NCBI RefSeq assembly: GCF_900129395.1
Contig: NZ_FQVP01000003.1
Coordinates: forward strand, 620,001-684,000
Source: Pseudosulfitobacter pseudonitzschiae
GTDB taxonomy: Bacteria > Pseudomonadota > Alphaproteobacteria > Rhodobacterales > Rhodobacteraceae
Length of the DNA: 64,000 nucleotides
Direction: 5' to 3'
Of this stretch, positions 8,193 to 15,997 are shown one piece after another (within the stretch, counting starts at the first letter, position 1; each line of letters begins with the position of its first letter). The position numbers and the translations under genes were made by a program. Under the pieces are notes generated by a model, which was not told where the DNA came from, ran no database searches, and was given only the letters and a program-made list of their open reading frames with translations.

Positions 8193-9533
8193 ATGATTGG
8201 TCAAGTCTTGGATACACCGGTTATGGCGTGGCTGGGCGATGATTTCACCGGTGCGGCGGCGGTGATGGAGGTGCTGGCCTTTGCCGGACTGCCGACCACG
8301 CTGTTCTTGCAGGTGCCCGATGCGGCCCGGCTGGCGCAGTTCTCTGACCTGCGGGGGATCGGCATTGCCAGCATGGCGCGCACGCGCTCACCCGACTGGA
8401 TGGATGCAGAATTGCCTGCGTTGTTCGACGCGCTGGATGCGACGGGGGCGGCGCTGGTACAGTACAAAGTGTGTTCAACGCTCGATTCCGCGCCGCATGT
8501 GGGCAGCATCGGGCGGGCGATGGAGATCGGGCAGGCGCGCTTTTGTGGCGCGGTTCCGGTGGTGGTCGCAGCCCCGCAGATGCGCCGGTATCAGGCGTTC
8601 GGGCAATTGTTCGCGGGCACCGATGCGGGTGTGTTCCGGCTGGACCGGCATCCGGTGATGGCGCGCCATCCTGTGACGCCAATGGACGAGGCCGACGTGG
8701 CGCGGCATCTGTCGGCGCAGACGGATATGCCGCTGGGCTGTCTGGATCTGGAAGGGTTGCACGATGCGGCGCGGGCCGATGCGATGCTGATCGCGGGGCA
8801 GGGCGTGACGGTGGATATGATGGGGCCTGCGGACGAGGTCGCGGTGGGTCGGCTGCTGTGGGAGAACCGCGCGGCCAACCGCTTTGTGGTCGGCTCGCAG
8901 GGAACGGCTTATGCTTTGGTCGCCTATTTCCGGGCGCAAGGGTGGCTGCCCGAGGCTGCGCCAGTTGCCGGGTTGGGGCGTGTCGAACGGATGGCGGTGG
9001 TCAGCGGATCGGTTTCGCCCACCACGGCGGACCAAATTACATGGGCCTGTGACAACGGGTTTGCCGGTGTGGCGTTCGATGTCCTCGCCGCTTGTGGTGA
9101 CGGTTTGCCCGCCGCCGAGGACGCGGCGGTGCAGGCAGGGCTGGCGGCCCTGGACGCGGGACAGGTGCCGTTGATCTATAGCGCAAAGGGACCGGACGAT
9201 CCGGTGGTGGCGGCTTTGCGCGCGTCGGCGGGGGGCGATCTGCCTGCGGTGAACGACCGCATCGGCGCGGCGCTGGGGCGGGTGTTGCGGGCGTTGATCG
9301 AACGCGGCGGGCTGACCCGTGCCGTGGTGTCGGGCGGCGACACTTCGGGCCATGTGTGCCACGCTTTGGGCATCGACGCGCTGACGGCGGTGGCGCCGAC
9401 CATTGCAGGGGCCGCGATTTGCCGCGCCCACGCGACGGGGGCGATGGACGGGCTGCATCTGGCGTTGAAGGGCGGGCAGATGGGCAGCCGCGATTATTTT
9501 GGATGGGTACGGGACGGAGGCGGCGCGCGATGA
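8193..9533 (+). CDS. DUF1537-family four-carbon/branched sugar-acid kinase, probable 3-oxo-isoapionate kinase
   Basis: ATP-dependent sugar-acid kinase (446 aa). The N-terminal substrate domain (PF07005) opens with WLGDDFTGAAAVMEVLA and carries KVCSTLDSAPHVGSIG near residue 91. The C-terminal nucleotide-binding domain (PF17042) has VVSGGDTSGHVCHALG around 379 and ALKGGQMGS near the end. The stop overlaps the start of the RuBisCO-like gene (ATGA), so kinase and RLP are co-translated. That pairing is the hallmark of the OiaK step of D-apionate catabolism (3-oxo-isoapionate to its 4-phosphate). An alternative start at 8223 (MAWLGDDFTG) matches the usual family N-terminus better; neither has a clear ribosome site. 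Confidence 0.85.
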   Translation: MIGQVLDTPVMAWLGDDFTGAAAVMEVLAFAGLPTTLFLQVPDAARLAQFSDLRGIGIASMARTRSPDWMDAELPALFDALDATGAALVQYKVCSTLDSAPHVGSIGRAMEIGQARFCGAVPVVVAAPQMRRYQAFGQLFAGTDAGVFRLDRHPVMARHPVTPMDEADVARHLSAQTDMPLGCLDLEGLHDAARADAMLIAGQGVTVDMMGPADEVAVGRLLWENRAANRFVVGSQGTAYALVAYFRAQGWLPEAAPVAGLGRVERMAVVSGSVSPTTADQITWACDNGFAGVAFDVLAACGDGLPAAEDAAVQAGLAALDAGQVPLIYSAKGPDDPVVAALRASAGGDLPAVNDRIGAALGRVLRALIERGGLTRAVVSGGDTSGHVCHALGIDALTAVAPTIAGAAICRAHATGAMDGLHLALKGGQMGSRDYFGWVRDGGGAR

Positions 9534-10789
9534 CACGGTTGCAAGCGACATATGAGATTGAAAGCCCGGTGGGCGTGGCCCGCGCGGCGGAGGTGATCGC
9601 AGGGGAGCAATCCACCGGCACCTTTATCCGGCTGGCGTCGGAGACCGACGACCTGCGCGCGCGCTCTGCCGCACGGGTCGAGGCGGTCGAGATAACCGGC
9701 GCGTCGGACCATCCGGGGCTGCCTTGTAGGCTCAAGGCCGACCGATACGAGCAGGGACGTATCACGCTGAGCTGGCCGGTGGACACGTTCGGCCCGTCGC
9801 TGCCCAACATTCTGGCGACGGTGGCGGGCAACCTGTTCGAGCTGGCCGAAGTGTCGGCCATTCGGCTGTTGTCGCTGGAGATCCCCGACAGCATCGCCGC
9901 CGCCTGTCCGGGGCCGCAGTTCGGCATCGCGGGCACGCGGGCGCTGGTGGGGGTGGAAACGGGGCCGATGATCGGCACCATCGTCAAGCCCAGCGTGGGC
10001 CTGAGTGCGGCGGAGACCGCCGCATTGGCCGGTGATCTGGCGCGGGCGGGGATCGATTTCATCAAGGACGACGAATTGCAGGGCAACGGGCCTGCGTGCC
10101 CCTTGGAAGAGCGCGCGCGGTTGGTGATGCAGGCGCTGGACGAAGCGGCGCAAGTGACCGGTCGCAAGGTGATGTATGCGTTTAACATCACCGACGAAGT
10201 GACTGATATGTGGCGACATCTTGAAATGCTCGAAGGGCTGGGGGCGACCTGTGCGATGGTGTCTCTGAACTCGGTCGGGCTGGCGGGGCTGCGCGCGGTG
10301 CGCGACCGTTCGCCCTTGCCGATCCACGCGCATCGCAACGGCTGGGGGCTGTTGTCCCGCTCGCCGCACATCGGGATCGCGTACCCAGCGATGCAAAAGC
10401 TGTGGCGGCTGGCGGGCGCGGATCATCTGCATGTGAACGGGCTGGCCAGCAAGTTTACCGAACCCGACGACGTGGTGATCGAGGCGGCACAGGCGGTGCA
10501 GGCACCGGTTTCTGACAGCCACGACCACGCAGCACTGCCGGTGTTTTCGTCCGGCCAGACCGCTTGGCAGGTGGGGCCAAGTGCCGATGCGCTGGGCAAT
10601 GATGATTTCCTGATTTGCGCGGGCGGGGGCATTATGAGCCACCCGGGCGGGCCTGCGGCGGGCATCACCAGTTTCCGGCAGGCAGCGGCGGCACAGGCAC
10701 AGGGCGTGGATGTGCGCACCTATGCGGCGGACCATCCCGAGCTGGCGGCTGCGCTGGATGCCTTCAAGGGCGCGGTGACGCGCGGCTGA
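9530..10789 (+). CDS. RuBisCO-like protein (form IV), probable 3-oxo-isoapionate-4-phosphate decarboxylase or transcarboxylase/hydrolase
   Basis: A 419-aa RuBisCO large-chain homologue. Retained RuBisCO residues include E26 and T31 (EQSTGT), N101, K153 (TIVKPS), the carbamylated lysine and metal ligands K179-D181-E182 (FIKDDE), H268-R269 (HAHR), loop-6 K308 and GGG 365-367. Changed positions are the second lysine of KPK (serine 155) and the glycine pair after S341 (SGQ instead of SGG), so it is not a CO2-fixing enzyme. RLPs next to DUF1537 kinases act on 3-oxo-isoapionate 4-phosphate: OiaX releases CO2, giving L-erythrulose 1-phosphate, and OiaT splits it to glycolate and 3-phosphoglycerate. 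I cannot tell which. The start is coupled to the kinase stop by ATGA. Confidence 0.88.
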   Translation: MTRLQATYEIESPVGVARAAEVIAGEQSTGTFIRLASETDDLRARSAARVEAVEITGASDHPGLPCRLKADRYEQGRITLSWPVDTFGPSLPNILATVAGNLFELAEVSAIRLLSLEIPDSIAAACPGPQFGIAGTRALVGVETGPMIGTIVKPSVGLSAAETAALAGDLARAGIDFIKDDELQGNGPACPLEERARLVMQALDEAAQVTGRKVMYAFNITDEVTDMWRHLEMLEGLGATCAMVSLNSVGLAGLRAVRDRSPLPIHAHRNGWGLLSRSPHIGIAYPAMQKLWRLAGADHLHVNGLASKFTEPDDVVIEAAQAVQAPVSDSHDHAALPVFSSGQTAWQVGPSADALGNDDFLICAGGGIMSHPGGPAAGITSFRQAAAAQAQGVDVRTYAADHPELAAALDAFKGAVTRG

Positions 10790-10826
10790 GCTTGTGTTGA
10801 CATGGACGACAAATGTCGCGACACGT

Positions 10827-10836
10827 TGGTATACCA
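10827..10836. promoter_or_regulatory. TGGTATACCA operator upstream of the 2-hydroxyacid dehydrogenase
   Basis: A perfect 10-bp palindrome with GGTATA on both strands, 22 bp upstream of the ATG at 10859. It is one of three identical palindromes I noticed, all in sugar-acid promoters of this island. Confidence 0.7.
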
Positions 10837-10858
10837 TTTCGCACAGGAGTTGCCACCC

Positions 10859-11797
10859 ATGTCCGCCATCCTCGCCATCGGCCCCTATACCGACGCTGAA
10901 CGCACAGCCTTTGCAGCGGAGTTGAAGCCTGCCTTTGTCGGCACCCGTGACGAGTTGGCGGCGCTGGACGCCGCGACATGTGAGGCGGTCAAGGCGATTG
11001 CCTACAAGGGGCACCATGCCTTTGGCGGGGCCGAGATGGACCGCTTTGCCAACCTTGGCCTGATTGCGAATTTTGGCGTGGGCTATGATGCCATCGACGT
11101 GGATGCGGCGAGCGCGCGCGGGATCAAGGTGACGAACACGCCCGACGTGCTGAACGACGATGTGGCGGACCTGGCGATTGCCATGTGGCTGATGCAAGGC
11201 CGCGAAATGCGGCAGGCCGAGGCATGGGTGCGCGACGGGTCCTGGGGCGAAAAGGGTCCGGTGCCGCTGAACCGCAAGGTCAGCGGCGGCACGGTCGGGA
11301 TCATGGGTATGGGTCGCATCGGGCGCGACATTGCCGATCGGCTGGCGGCGTTCAAATGCGACATCCACTATCACGCGCGGTCTGAGAAAGAGACGCCCGG
11401 ATGGACCTATCACGCCGACCCGGTCGATCTGGCGCGTGCGGTGGATTTCCTGTTCGTGGCGCTGGTCGGTGGCCCCGCAACTGAAAAATACGTCTCGAAA
11501 GAGGTGATCGCGGCGCTGGGCGACAAGGGTGTGATCATCAACATCTCACGCGGCAGCACGATTGACGAAGAGGCGATGCTGGATGCGCTGGAAACCGGCG
11601 CGCTGGCGGGGGCCGGGCTGGATGTGTTCGTGGGCGAGCCGCATTTGAACCCGCGGTTCCAGAAGCTGGACAACGTGGTGCTGCAACCGCATCAGGGGTC
11701 TGGCACGCACGAGACACGGGCGGCAATGGCCAAGCTGCAACGCGACAACGTGGCGGCGCATCTGGCGGGGCGTGAGTTGCTGACGCCGGTGAATTGA
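10859..11797 (+). CDS. D-isomer-specific 2-hydroxyacid dehydrogenase (glyoxylate/hydroxypyruvate reductase-like)
   Basis: NAD(P)-dependent cytoplasmic reductase (312 aa). The nucleotide-binding motif GIMGMGRIGRDIA is near residues 148-160. The catalytic triad of the family is visible: Arg in NISRGS, Glu in GEPHL and His in QPHQGSGT. An AGGAG ribosome site precedes the ATG at 10859. It follows the RLP gene but has its own TGGTATACCA operator, so it belongs to the same regulon. A role in reducing or interconverting glyoxylate/glycolate or hydroxypyruvate would suit the glycolate-yielding OiaT route. The exact substrate is not determinable. Confidence 0.86.
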   Translation: MSAILAIGPYTDAERTAFAAELKPAFVGTRDELAALDAATCEAVKAIAYKGHHAFGGAEMDRFANLGLIANFGVGYDAIDVDAASARGIKVTNTPDVLNDDVADLAIAMWLMQGREMRQAEAWVRDGSWGEKGPVPLNRKVSGGTVGIMGMGRIGRDIADRLAAFKCDIHYHARSEKETPGWTYHADPVDLARAVDFLFVALVGGPATEKYVSKEVIAALGDKGVIINISRGSTIDEEAMLDALETGALAGAGLDVFVGEPHLNPRFQKLDNVVLQPHQGSGTHETRAAMAKLQRDNVAAHLAGRELLTPVN

Positions 11798-11902
11798 GGG
11801 ACCGGTGGGTTCTTTTTGAAACGCCAAGTCGTGGATTGGCGGGCCTTGGGACGGCCTGTCTTGCCGCACATATGCCTCTGACATGAGGCGCGGCGGTTTG
11901 GG

Positions 11903-11930
11903 GCAGCGCCCGTCCTTGATCGGGCGCTGC
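11903..11930. terminator. Convergent-gene terminator hairpin
   Basis: Perfect 10-bp arms GCAGCGCCCG / CGGGCGCTGC around an 8-nt loop lie in the 147-bp gap between the convergent hydroxyacid dehydrogenase and denD. The flanks have only short T/A runs, so it may act in both directions or need Rho. Confidence 0.65.
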
Positions 11931-11944
11931 TCTGTGGAAAAGGG

Positions 11945-12910
11945 TCAGCCGGCGGGCTTATCGTCTTCAAGGTAATAGCGGATGTTGTCCTCGAATGACT
12001 CATCTGCCTCCAGCCCAAGCCTCAGCGCCTTGTCGGCATGGATGTCCCAACGCCAGCCCGAGACAATCGCCTGGACCTCGGGCTGTGCTTCCCAGCGGAT
12101 CAGCTTGGCGGGTTCGGGGCCTGCCACGGCGGTCATGGCGGCGATCACCTGATCAATGGACCAGACCTTGCCCGGCATCTGCATCGCGCGGTTCTGCCCG
12201 ATGGCGGCGGCGTCCAGTTCGGCGGCTTTGACAAGGTTGTCGGCGCATTTGCGGGGGCTGAGGTAATAGTGCAGGAAATCGCCATCGACGGGGCACACCG
12301 CCTCTTGCCCGTTCAGCGGTTCGCGCAGGATGGACGACATGAAGGACGACGCCGCGCGGTTGGGTTTGCCCGGGCGCACCGAGATCGTGGGCAGGCGGAA
12401 GGCGCGCCCGTCGATGAAGCCCTTGCGGGAATAGTCGTTGATGAGGATCTCGCCAATTGCCTTTTGCCCGCCATAGGAGGTTTGCGGGTTGGGATAGCTG
12501 TGGTCGCCCAAGGGGTTCTGCGCCTCGCCGCCGTAAACGGCGATGGAAGAGGTGAAGACCACGACCGGCCTGTGGCCCAGGGTGCGGCAGCGTTCCAATA
12601 CGTTGTAGGTGCCAAAGAGGTTGATCTGCATGCCTGCGTCAAAATCCTCCTCCGCGTGGGCCGAGACGATGGCGGCCAGCAGGTAGATCACGTCGGTGTC
12701 CGCGGTCACGATCTGAGCGACAGAGGCCGCATCCGCGATGTCGCAGCGGGTGGTGTCGACCGAAAAGCCGGCCTCGACTGGCGCGGGGTCAATCACATCG
12801 GCCAGTGTCAGGCGGGTGATCGGCGCGCCGCGCAGGGTGCCCTTGGCGGCCAGTGCCTTGGCCAGTTTCTGCCCGACGACACCGCCGCCGCCTATAATCA
12901 GAATATTCAT
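11945..12910 (-). CDS. denD: D-erythronate dehydrogenase DenD
   Basis: NAD-dependent extended short-chain dehydrogenase (321 aa) that oxidises D-erythronate to 2-oxo-D-erythronate. A Rossmann glycine motif GGGGVVGQKLA is at residues 7-17. Catalytic Ser (TSSIAVYGG), Tyr and Lys (TSYGGQKAIGE) are present. The SFMSSILREPLNGQEAVCPVDGD region is DenD-like; similar proteins are often mislabelled as nucleoside-diphosphate-sugar epimerases. It is in the same direction as, and 59 bp downstream of, the lysE-type gene, whose divergent promoter carries the island operator. OtnI, OtnK and OtnC needed downstream of DenD are encoded 6-11 kb away on the other strand. Confidence 0.87.
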   Translation of the reverse strand: MNILIIGGGGVVGQKLAKALAAKGTLRGAPITRLTLADVIDPAPVEAGFSVDTTRCDIADAASVAQIVTADTDVIYLLAAIVSAHAEEDFDAGMQINLFGTYNVLERCRTLGHRPVVVFTSSIAVYGGEAQNPLGDHSYPNPQTSYGGQKAIGEILINDYSRKGFIDGRAFRLPTISVRPGKPNRAASSFMSSILREPLNGQEAVCPVDGDFLHYYLSPRKCADNLVKAAELDAAAIGQNRAMQMPGKVWSIDQVIAAMTAVAGPEPAKLIRWEAQPEVQAIVSGWRWDIHADKALRLGLEADESFEDNIRYYLEDDKPAG

Positions 12911-12969
12911 CTCTCTCCCTTTTCGTGGTCAGTCGTCTGCGGCAACGCGGTGCCGGGGTTGGGTTCGGG

Positions 12970-13566
12970 TCATCTCGTGTCGCCCGCGATCAGGGCCAAC
13001 GCCACGACGCCCAGCATGGCGGCGGCCATTGCATAGTTGATGCGCCGCTGGGCTGTGTCGGACAGGTTCAGGCGGTGCAGGCTGGCCCCGGCCCAGAGCC
13101 ATCCCAGATGGATCGGTATCCAGAAGGCGTTGACGATCAGAAGTTTCGTGATCGTTTCGAACAGCAGGCTGTCGGGGGCATAGGGAAAGCCTGCAAACAG
13201 CGTGGTGTTGACGGCATAGGCCTTGGGGTTGATCGCCTGCAACAGCAGGCCCGCACCGATCCCCGGCGCGGTGGCGGCGGCAATAAAGGCGACCTTGCTG
13301 CCGGCAAAGGCGATACGGGCGGCAAGATAGAGCAGGTAGATAATCGAGGCCCCCATCAGCACCCAGCGCACCACCGGTTCGGCCAGTATCACCGCCGCCA
13401 GTCCCGAGATCACGCCGAAGGCCACGACGTTGGTGCCGATGAAAAGCCCCGTCAGATAGCGCAGTCCGGCGCGAAACCCGTGGCCTGCACCGACGCCCGC
13501 CGTGGACAGCACGCCGGGGCCGGGGGTGATCAGCAGGAAAAACACCGCTGCCGCGAACAGGATCAT
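12970..13566 (-). CDS. LysE/RhtB-family exporter, possibly missing its original N-terminus
   Basis: Inner-membrane exporter of amino-acid-like metabolites (198 aa). It has the family motif FFLLITPGPGVLSTAGVGAGHGFRAG at its start (TPGPG near residue 14) and about five or six hydrophobic segments. Family members usually have roughly ten more residues before this motif. A 21-codon ORF directly upstream, in another frame and overlapping by ATGA, encodes a sequence that looks like that missing beginning, so the gene may have suffered a small duplication/frameshift. It is first in an apparent operon with denD and shares a divergent promoter with an SDR. What it exports is unknown; a toxic sugar-acid intermediate is conceivable. 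Confidence 0.83.
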   Translation of the reverse strand: MILFAAAVFFLLITPGPGVLSTAGVGAGHGFRAGLRYLTGLFIGTNVVAFGVISGLAAVILAEPVVRWVLMGASIIYLLYLAARIAFAGSKVAFIAAATAPGIGAGLLLQAINPKAYAVNTTLFAGFPYAPDSLLFETITKLLIVNAFWIPIHLGWLWAGASLHRLNLSDTAQRRINYAMAAAMLGVVALALIAGDTR

Positions 13567-13628
13567 GCGCCGAACACTTCGGCCTGCCGCAGAACAGGGG
13601 CGGCGTGGGCGAACAGGGCATGGAGCAT
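13563..13628 (-). other. Short ORF overlapping the lysE start (frameshifted N-terminus or leader peptide)
   Basis: A 21-codon ORF starting at ATG 13628 ends in TGA overlapping the lysE ATG (ATGA). Its first part (MLHALFAHAAPVL) resembles the N-terminus expected for this exporter family, and its DNA is partly repeated in the first codons of the exporter (CTGTTC-GCGGCAG-GTGTTC pattern). It is either a translated leader coupled to lysE or the remnant of a frameshift. Confidence 0.35.
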
Positions 13629-13663
13629 CGCGGGCCTTTCGGTGGTTCTTGCAACCGGGATGG

Positions 13664-13677
13664 AATGGTATACCATT
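13664..13677. promoter_or_regulatory. AATGGTATACCATT operator in the lysE-denD / SDR divergent promoter
   Basis: A perfect 14-bp palindrome containing TGGTATACCA, located about 60 bp upstream of the SDR start and 98 bp upstream of the annotated lysE start. It is the longest copy of the island operator and is placed to control both directions. Confidence 0.72.
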
Positions 13678-13737
13678 TCATCAAATGCGGATTCAGGCGG
13701 GGTGTCAATGGCACCTGCATGCCTTTGGGAGGGATAT

Positions 13738-14496
13738 ATGGACCTGTTTGATCTGGGCGGGCGCACGGCGCTGGTGACCGGCGCGTCGATGGGCATCGGT
13801 GCAGCGCTGGCGCGCGGCCTGGCCGAGGCGGGCGCGTGGGTGGTCCTGAACGCACGCAATGCCGCGCGGCTGGAGGCGGCGGCGCAGGGGCTGCGGGATG
13901 CGGGCCATGATGTGGATACGCTGGCCTTTGACGTGACCGACGCCGATGCGGTGCGCGCGGCGATCGACGGCTATGTGCAGACGCGGCCCATCGACATCCT
14001 GATCAACAACGCAGGGATGCAGCATCGCGGCCCGCTGGAGGATTTCGAGGTCGAAGCCTTTGACCGGCTGATGCGGACCAACGTGAATTCGGCCTTTTAC
14101 GTGGGTCAGGCCACGGCGCGGCATATGATTGCGCAAGGGCACGGGCGGATCATCAACATCGCTTCGGTGCAGACCGCCTTGGCGCGTCCCGGCATCGCGC
14201 CTTACACCGCCTCAAAGGGCGCGATTGCCAACCTGACCAAGGGCATGGCGACCGATTGGGCGCGGCACGGGCTGAACTGCAACGCCATCGCGCCGGGCTA
14301 TTTCGAGACCCCGCTGAACGCGGCACTGGTTGCGGACCCTGCATTCACCGAGTGGCTGGAGAAACGCACCCCGGCAGGTCGCTGGGGGCGGGTCGAGGAG
14401 CTGGTGGGGGCGGCGGTGTTCCTGTCGTCAAAGGCGTCGAGTTTCGTGAACGGGCAGACCATTTTCGTCGACGGCGGGATCACCGCCAGTCTTTAG
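13738..14496 (+). CDS. Short-chain dehydrogenase/reductase, gluconate 5-dehydrogenase-like
   Basis: NAD(P)-dependent oxidoreductase (252 aa) of the classical SDR family. Motifs: TGASMGIG (residues about 16-23), NNAGMQ, catalytic Ser in IASVQT and the YTASKGA Tyr/Lys pair. The opening LFDLGGRTALVTGAS resembles gluconate 5-dehydrogenase and KduD-type enzymes that act on sugar acids. The start at 13738 follows TTGGGAGGG. It is followed 24 bp later by a beta-hydroxyacid dehydrogenase gene, forming a two-gene unit under the AATGGTATACCATT operator. The substrate is unknown; an aldonate or a branched acid of this island is the natural guess. Confidence 0.88.
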   Translation: MDLFDLGGRTALVTGASMGIGAALARGLAEAGAWVVLNARNAARLEAAAQGLRDAGHDVDTLAFDVTDADAVRAAIDGYVQTRPIDILINNAGMQHRGPLEDFEVEAFDRLMRTNVNSAFYVGQATARHMIAQGHGRIINIASVQTALARPGIAPYTASKGAIANLTKGMATDWARHGLNCNAIAPGYFETPLNAALVADPAFTEWLEKRTPAGRWGRVEELVGAAVFLSSKASSFVNGQTIFVDGGITASL

Positions 14497-14520
14497 GCAC
14501 AGCTTTGGGAGGAGCATCAC

Positions 14521-15438
14521 ATGAGCAAGAGCATCATCGGTTTCATCGGCGTCGGTTTCATGGGTCATGGCATGGCCAAGAATCTGCTGCAAAAGGGCTA
14601 TCCCTTGTGGGTCAAGGGCAACCGCAACCGTGCGCCGGTGGAGGATCTGGTGGGCATGGGCGCGCAAGAGGCCGCGACAGCGCGGGAACTGGCGCAGAAT
14701 TGCGATGTGATCCATCTGTGCCTGTCCAACTCGGAACAGGTCGAGGCGGTGTTTCGCGGGCCGGATGGTATTCTGGCAGGCGCGCGGGCCGGGCTGATCG
14801 TGATTGATACCACCACGGCGGACCCGACCTCGACCGCCGTGCTGGCCGAGGAACTGGCGCAGACGGGCGGCACGCTGGTGGATGCGCCGCTGGGCCGGAC
14901 CCCGAAAGAGGCCGAGGCCGGCACGCTGGACGCGATGGTGGGCTGTGACGATGCGACATTCGACCGGATCAGGCCGGTGCTGGAGTGCTGGGCGGGCAAT
15001 ATCACCCATGTCGGTGACACGGGGGCAGGGCACAAGATGAAGCTGCTGATGAACTTTATCTCGATGGGGTATGCGGCGCTTTATGCCGAAACCACGGTGC
15101 TGGGCGCCAGCGTGGGCATCCCGCCTGCTAAGCTGCGCGAGGTGATCGGGTCATCGCGGCTGACCAACGGATTTTTCGAGACGTTCATGACCTATGCCGT
15201 GGACCGCGAAGAGGTGCACAAGTTCACCATCTCGAATGCCGCCAAGGACCTGCGCTATGTCAACGCGATGGCGGATGGTGCGGGGATCATGACCGTGATG
15301 GCGTCGGCAGCAAAACAGTATTTCGCCCATGTCGACGCCAGCGGGAAGGGGCAGGATTACGTGCCCAAGATCACCGACCACGTGGCGGCGCTGAACGGGA
15401 TGGACATGGAAGAAGAGGCGAAGAAGGGGCGGGGCTGA
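14521..15438 (+). CDS. Beta-hydroxyacid dehydrogenase (HIBADH/GarR family)
   Basis: NAD(P)-dependent dehydrogenase (305 aa). The N-terminal Rossmann motif GFIGVGFMGHGMAKNLL is at residues 7-23. The substrate-binding region has DAPLGRTPKEAEAGTLDAMVG (variant of the DAPVSGG motif), and the catalytic lysine is in GAGHKMKLLMNF. The changed DAPLGR motif suggests a substrate unlike hydroxyisobutyrate. A strong ribosome site GGGAGGAG precedes ATG 14521. It is co-directional with and close behind the SDR gene. Candidates are tartronate-semialdehyde reductase or a tetronate/branched-acid dehydrogenase; it is distinct from the clear LtnD at 18.1 kb. Confidence 0.85.
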   Translation: MSKSIIGFIGVGFMGHGMAKNLLQKGYPLWVKGNRNRAPVEDLVGMGAQEAATARELAQNCDVIHLCLSNSEQVEAVFRGPDGILAGARAGLIVIDTTTADPTSTAVLAEELAQTGGTLVDAPLGRTPKEAEAGTLDAMVGCDDATFDRIRPVLECWAGNITHVGDTGAGHKMKLLMNFISMGYAALYAETTVLGASVGIPPAKLREVIGSSRLTNGFFETFMTYAVDREEVHKFTISNAAKDLRYVNAMADGAGIMTVMASAAKQYFAHVDASGKGQDYVPKITDHVAALNGMDMEEEAKKGRG

Positions 15439-15502
15439 GAAAGCCATGAAGCGCGGCGGGCCGGGTTGCGCCTGGCCTGTCGAAGCTCGGCAACGCCGCC
15501 AG

Positions 15503-15943
15503 TCAGGCCGACGTGTCGTCGTTCCAGCGCTTTTGCATTTCCTCGGGCGAGACAGCCTCGATGGTCTGCGACACCATCCACCTGTGGCCGAATGGGTCCA
15601 GAAGGGTCGCGGTGCGCTCGCCAAAGGATTGATCCGCAGGTGCGCGCAACAATATCGCTCCGGCGGCCACGGCCCGTTCGACATCCGCATCAACTGTGGA
15701 TGTTGCCAGGTGAAACGTGACGGCGGTTCCGCCCAGCATGTCGGGGCTGATCGCACCGAAATCGGGGTATTCGTCACTCAACATGATGCGCGAGGCGCCA
15801 ATCAGCAACTCGGCATGGCCGATCCTGCCGTCGCCGGGGTCCGTCATGCGGAACTCTTCCACTGCGCCGAATGCCGTGGTGTAGAACTGGATGGCGTCTT
15901 TTGCGCCTTTTGTGACGAGGTACGGGACGATTGAAAGAGACAT
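15503..15943 (-). CDS. VOC-superfamily (PhnB/glyoxalase-like) protein
   Basis: A 146-aa vicinal-oxygen-chelate protein of the PhnB-like DUF1338/glyoxalase type. It opens with SIVPYLVTKGAKDAIQFYTTAFGA, contains GHAELLIGASRIMLSDEYP and ends with DPFGHRWMVSQTIE, the usual 3-demethylubiquinone-like/PhnB pattern. Members can bind a metal between paired beta-alpha-beta-beta-beta units, but many have no known activity. The start at 15943 is chosen over a longer frame that would run through the promoter. It is divergent from a TetR gene with a single palindrome between them, so it is probably that regulator's target. Confidence 0.86.
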   Translation of the reverse strand: MSLSIVPYLVTKGAKDAIQFYTTAFGAVEEFRMTDPGDGRIGHAELLIGASRIMLSDEYPDFGAISPDMLGGTAVTFHLATSTVDADVERAVAAGAILLRAPADQSFGERTATLLDPFGHRWMVSQTIEAVSPEEMQKRWNDDTSA

Positions 15944-15980
15944 CAGGGAATCCTCTGCTTGCACCGGATTTTTATTTACG

Positions 15981-15993
15981 TTACGTTTCGTAA
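15981..15993. promoter_or_regulatory. TetR-type operator between the VOC gene and tetR
   Basis: TTACG-TTT-CGTAA is a 13-bp inverted repeat ending 4 bp before the tetR ATG and 38 bp upstream of the VOC gene start, in an AT-rich 54-bp gap. Its placement fits autoregulation and control of the divergent gene. Confidence 0.65.
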
Positions 15994-15997
15994 TTAA

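Noticed and set aside
9494-11413. Minus-strand ORF (639 codons) over the RLP and hydroxyacid dehydrogenase
   Set aside because: Arg/Pro/His-rich shadow ORF; the plus-strand genes have intact family motifs.
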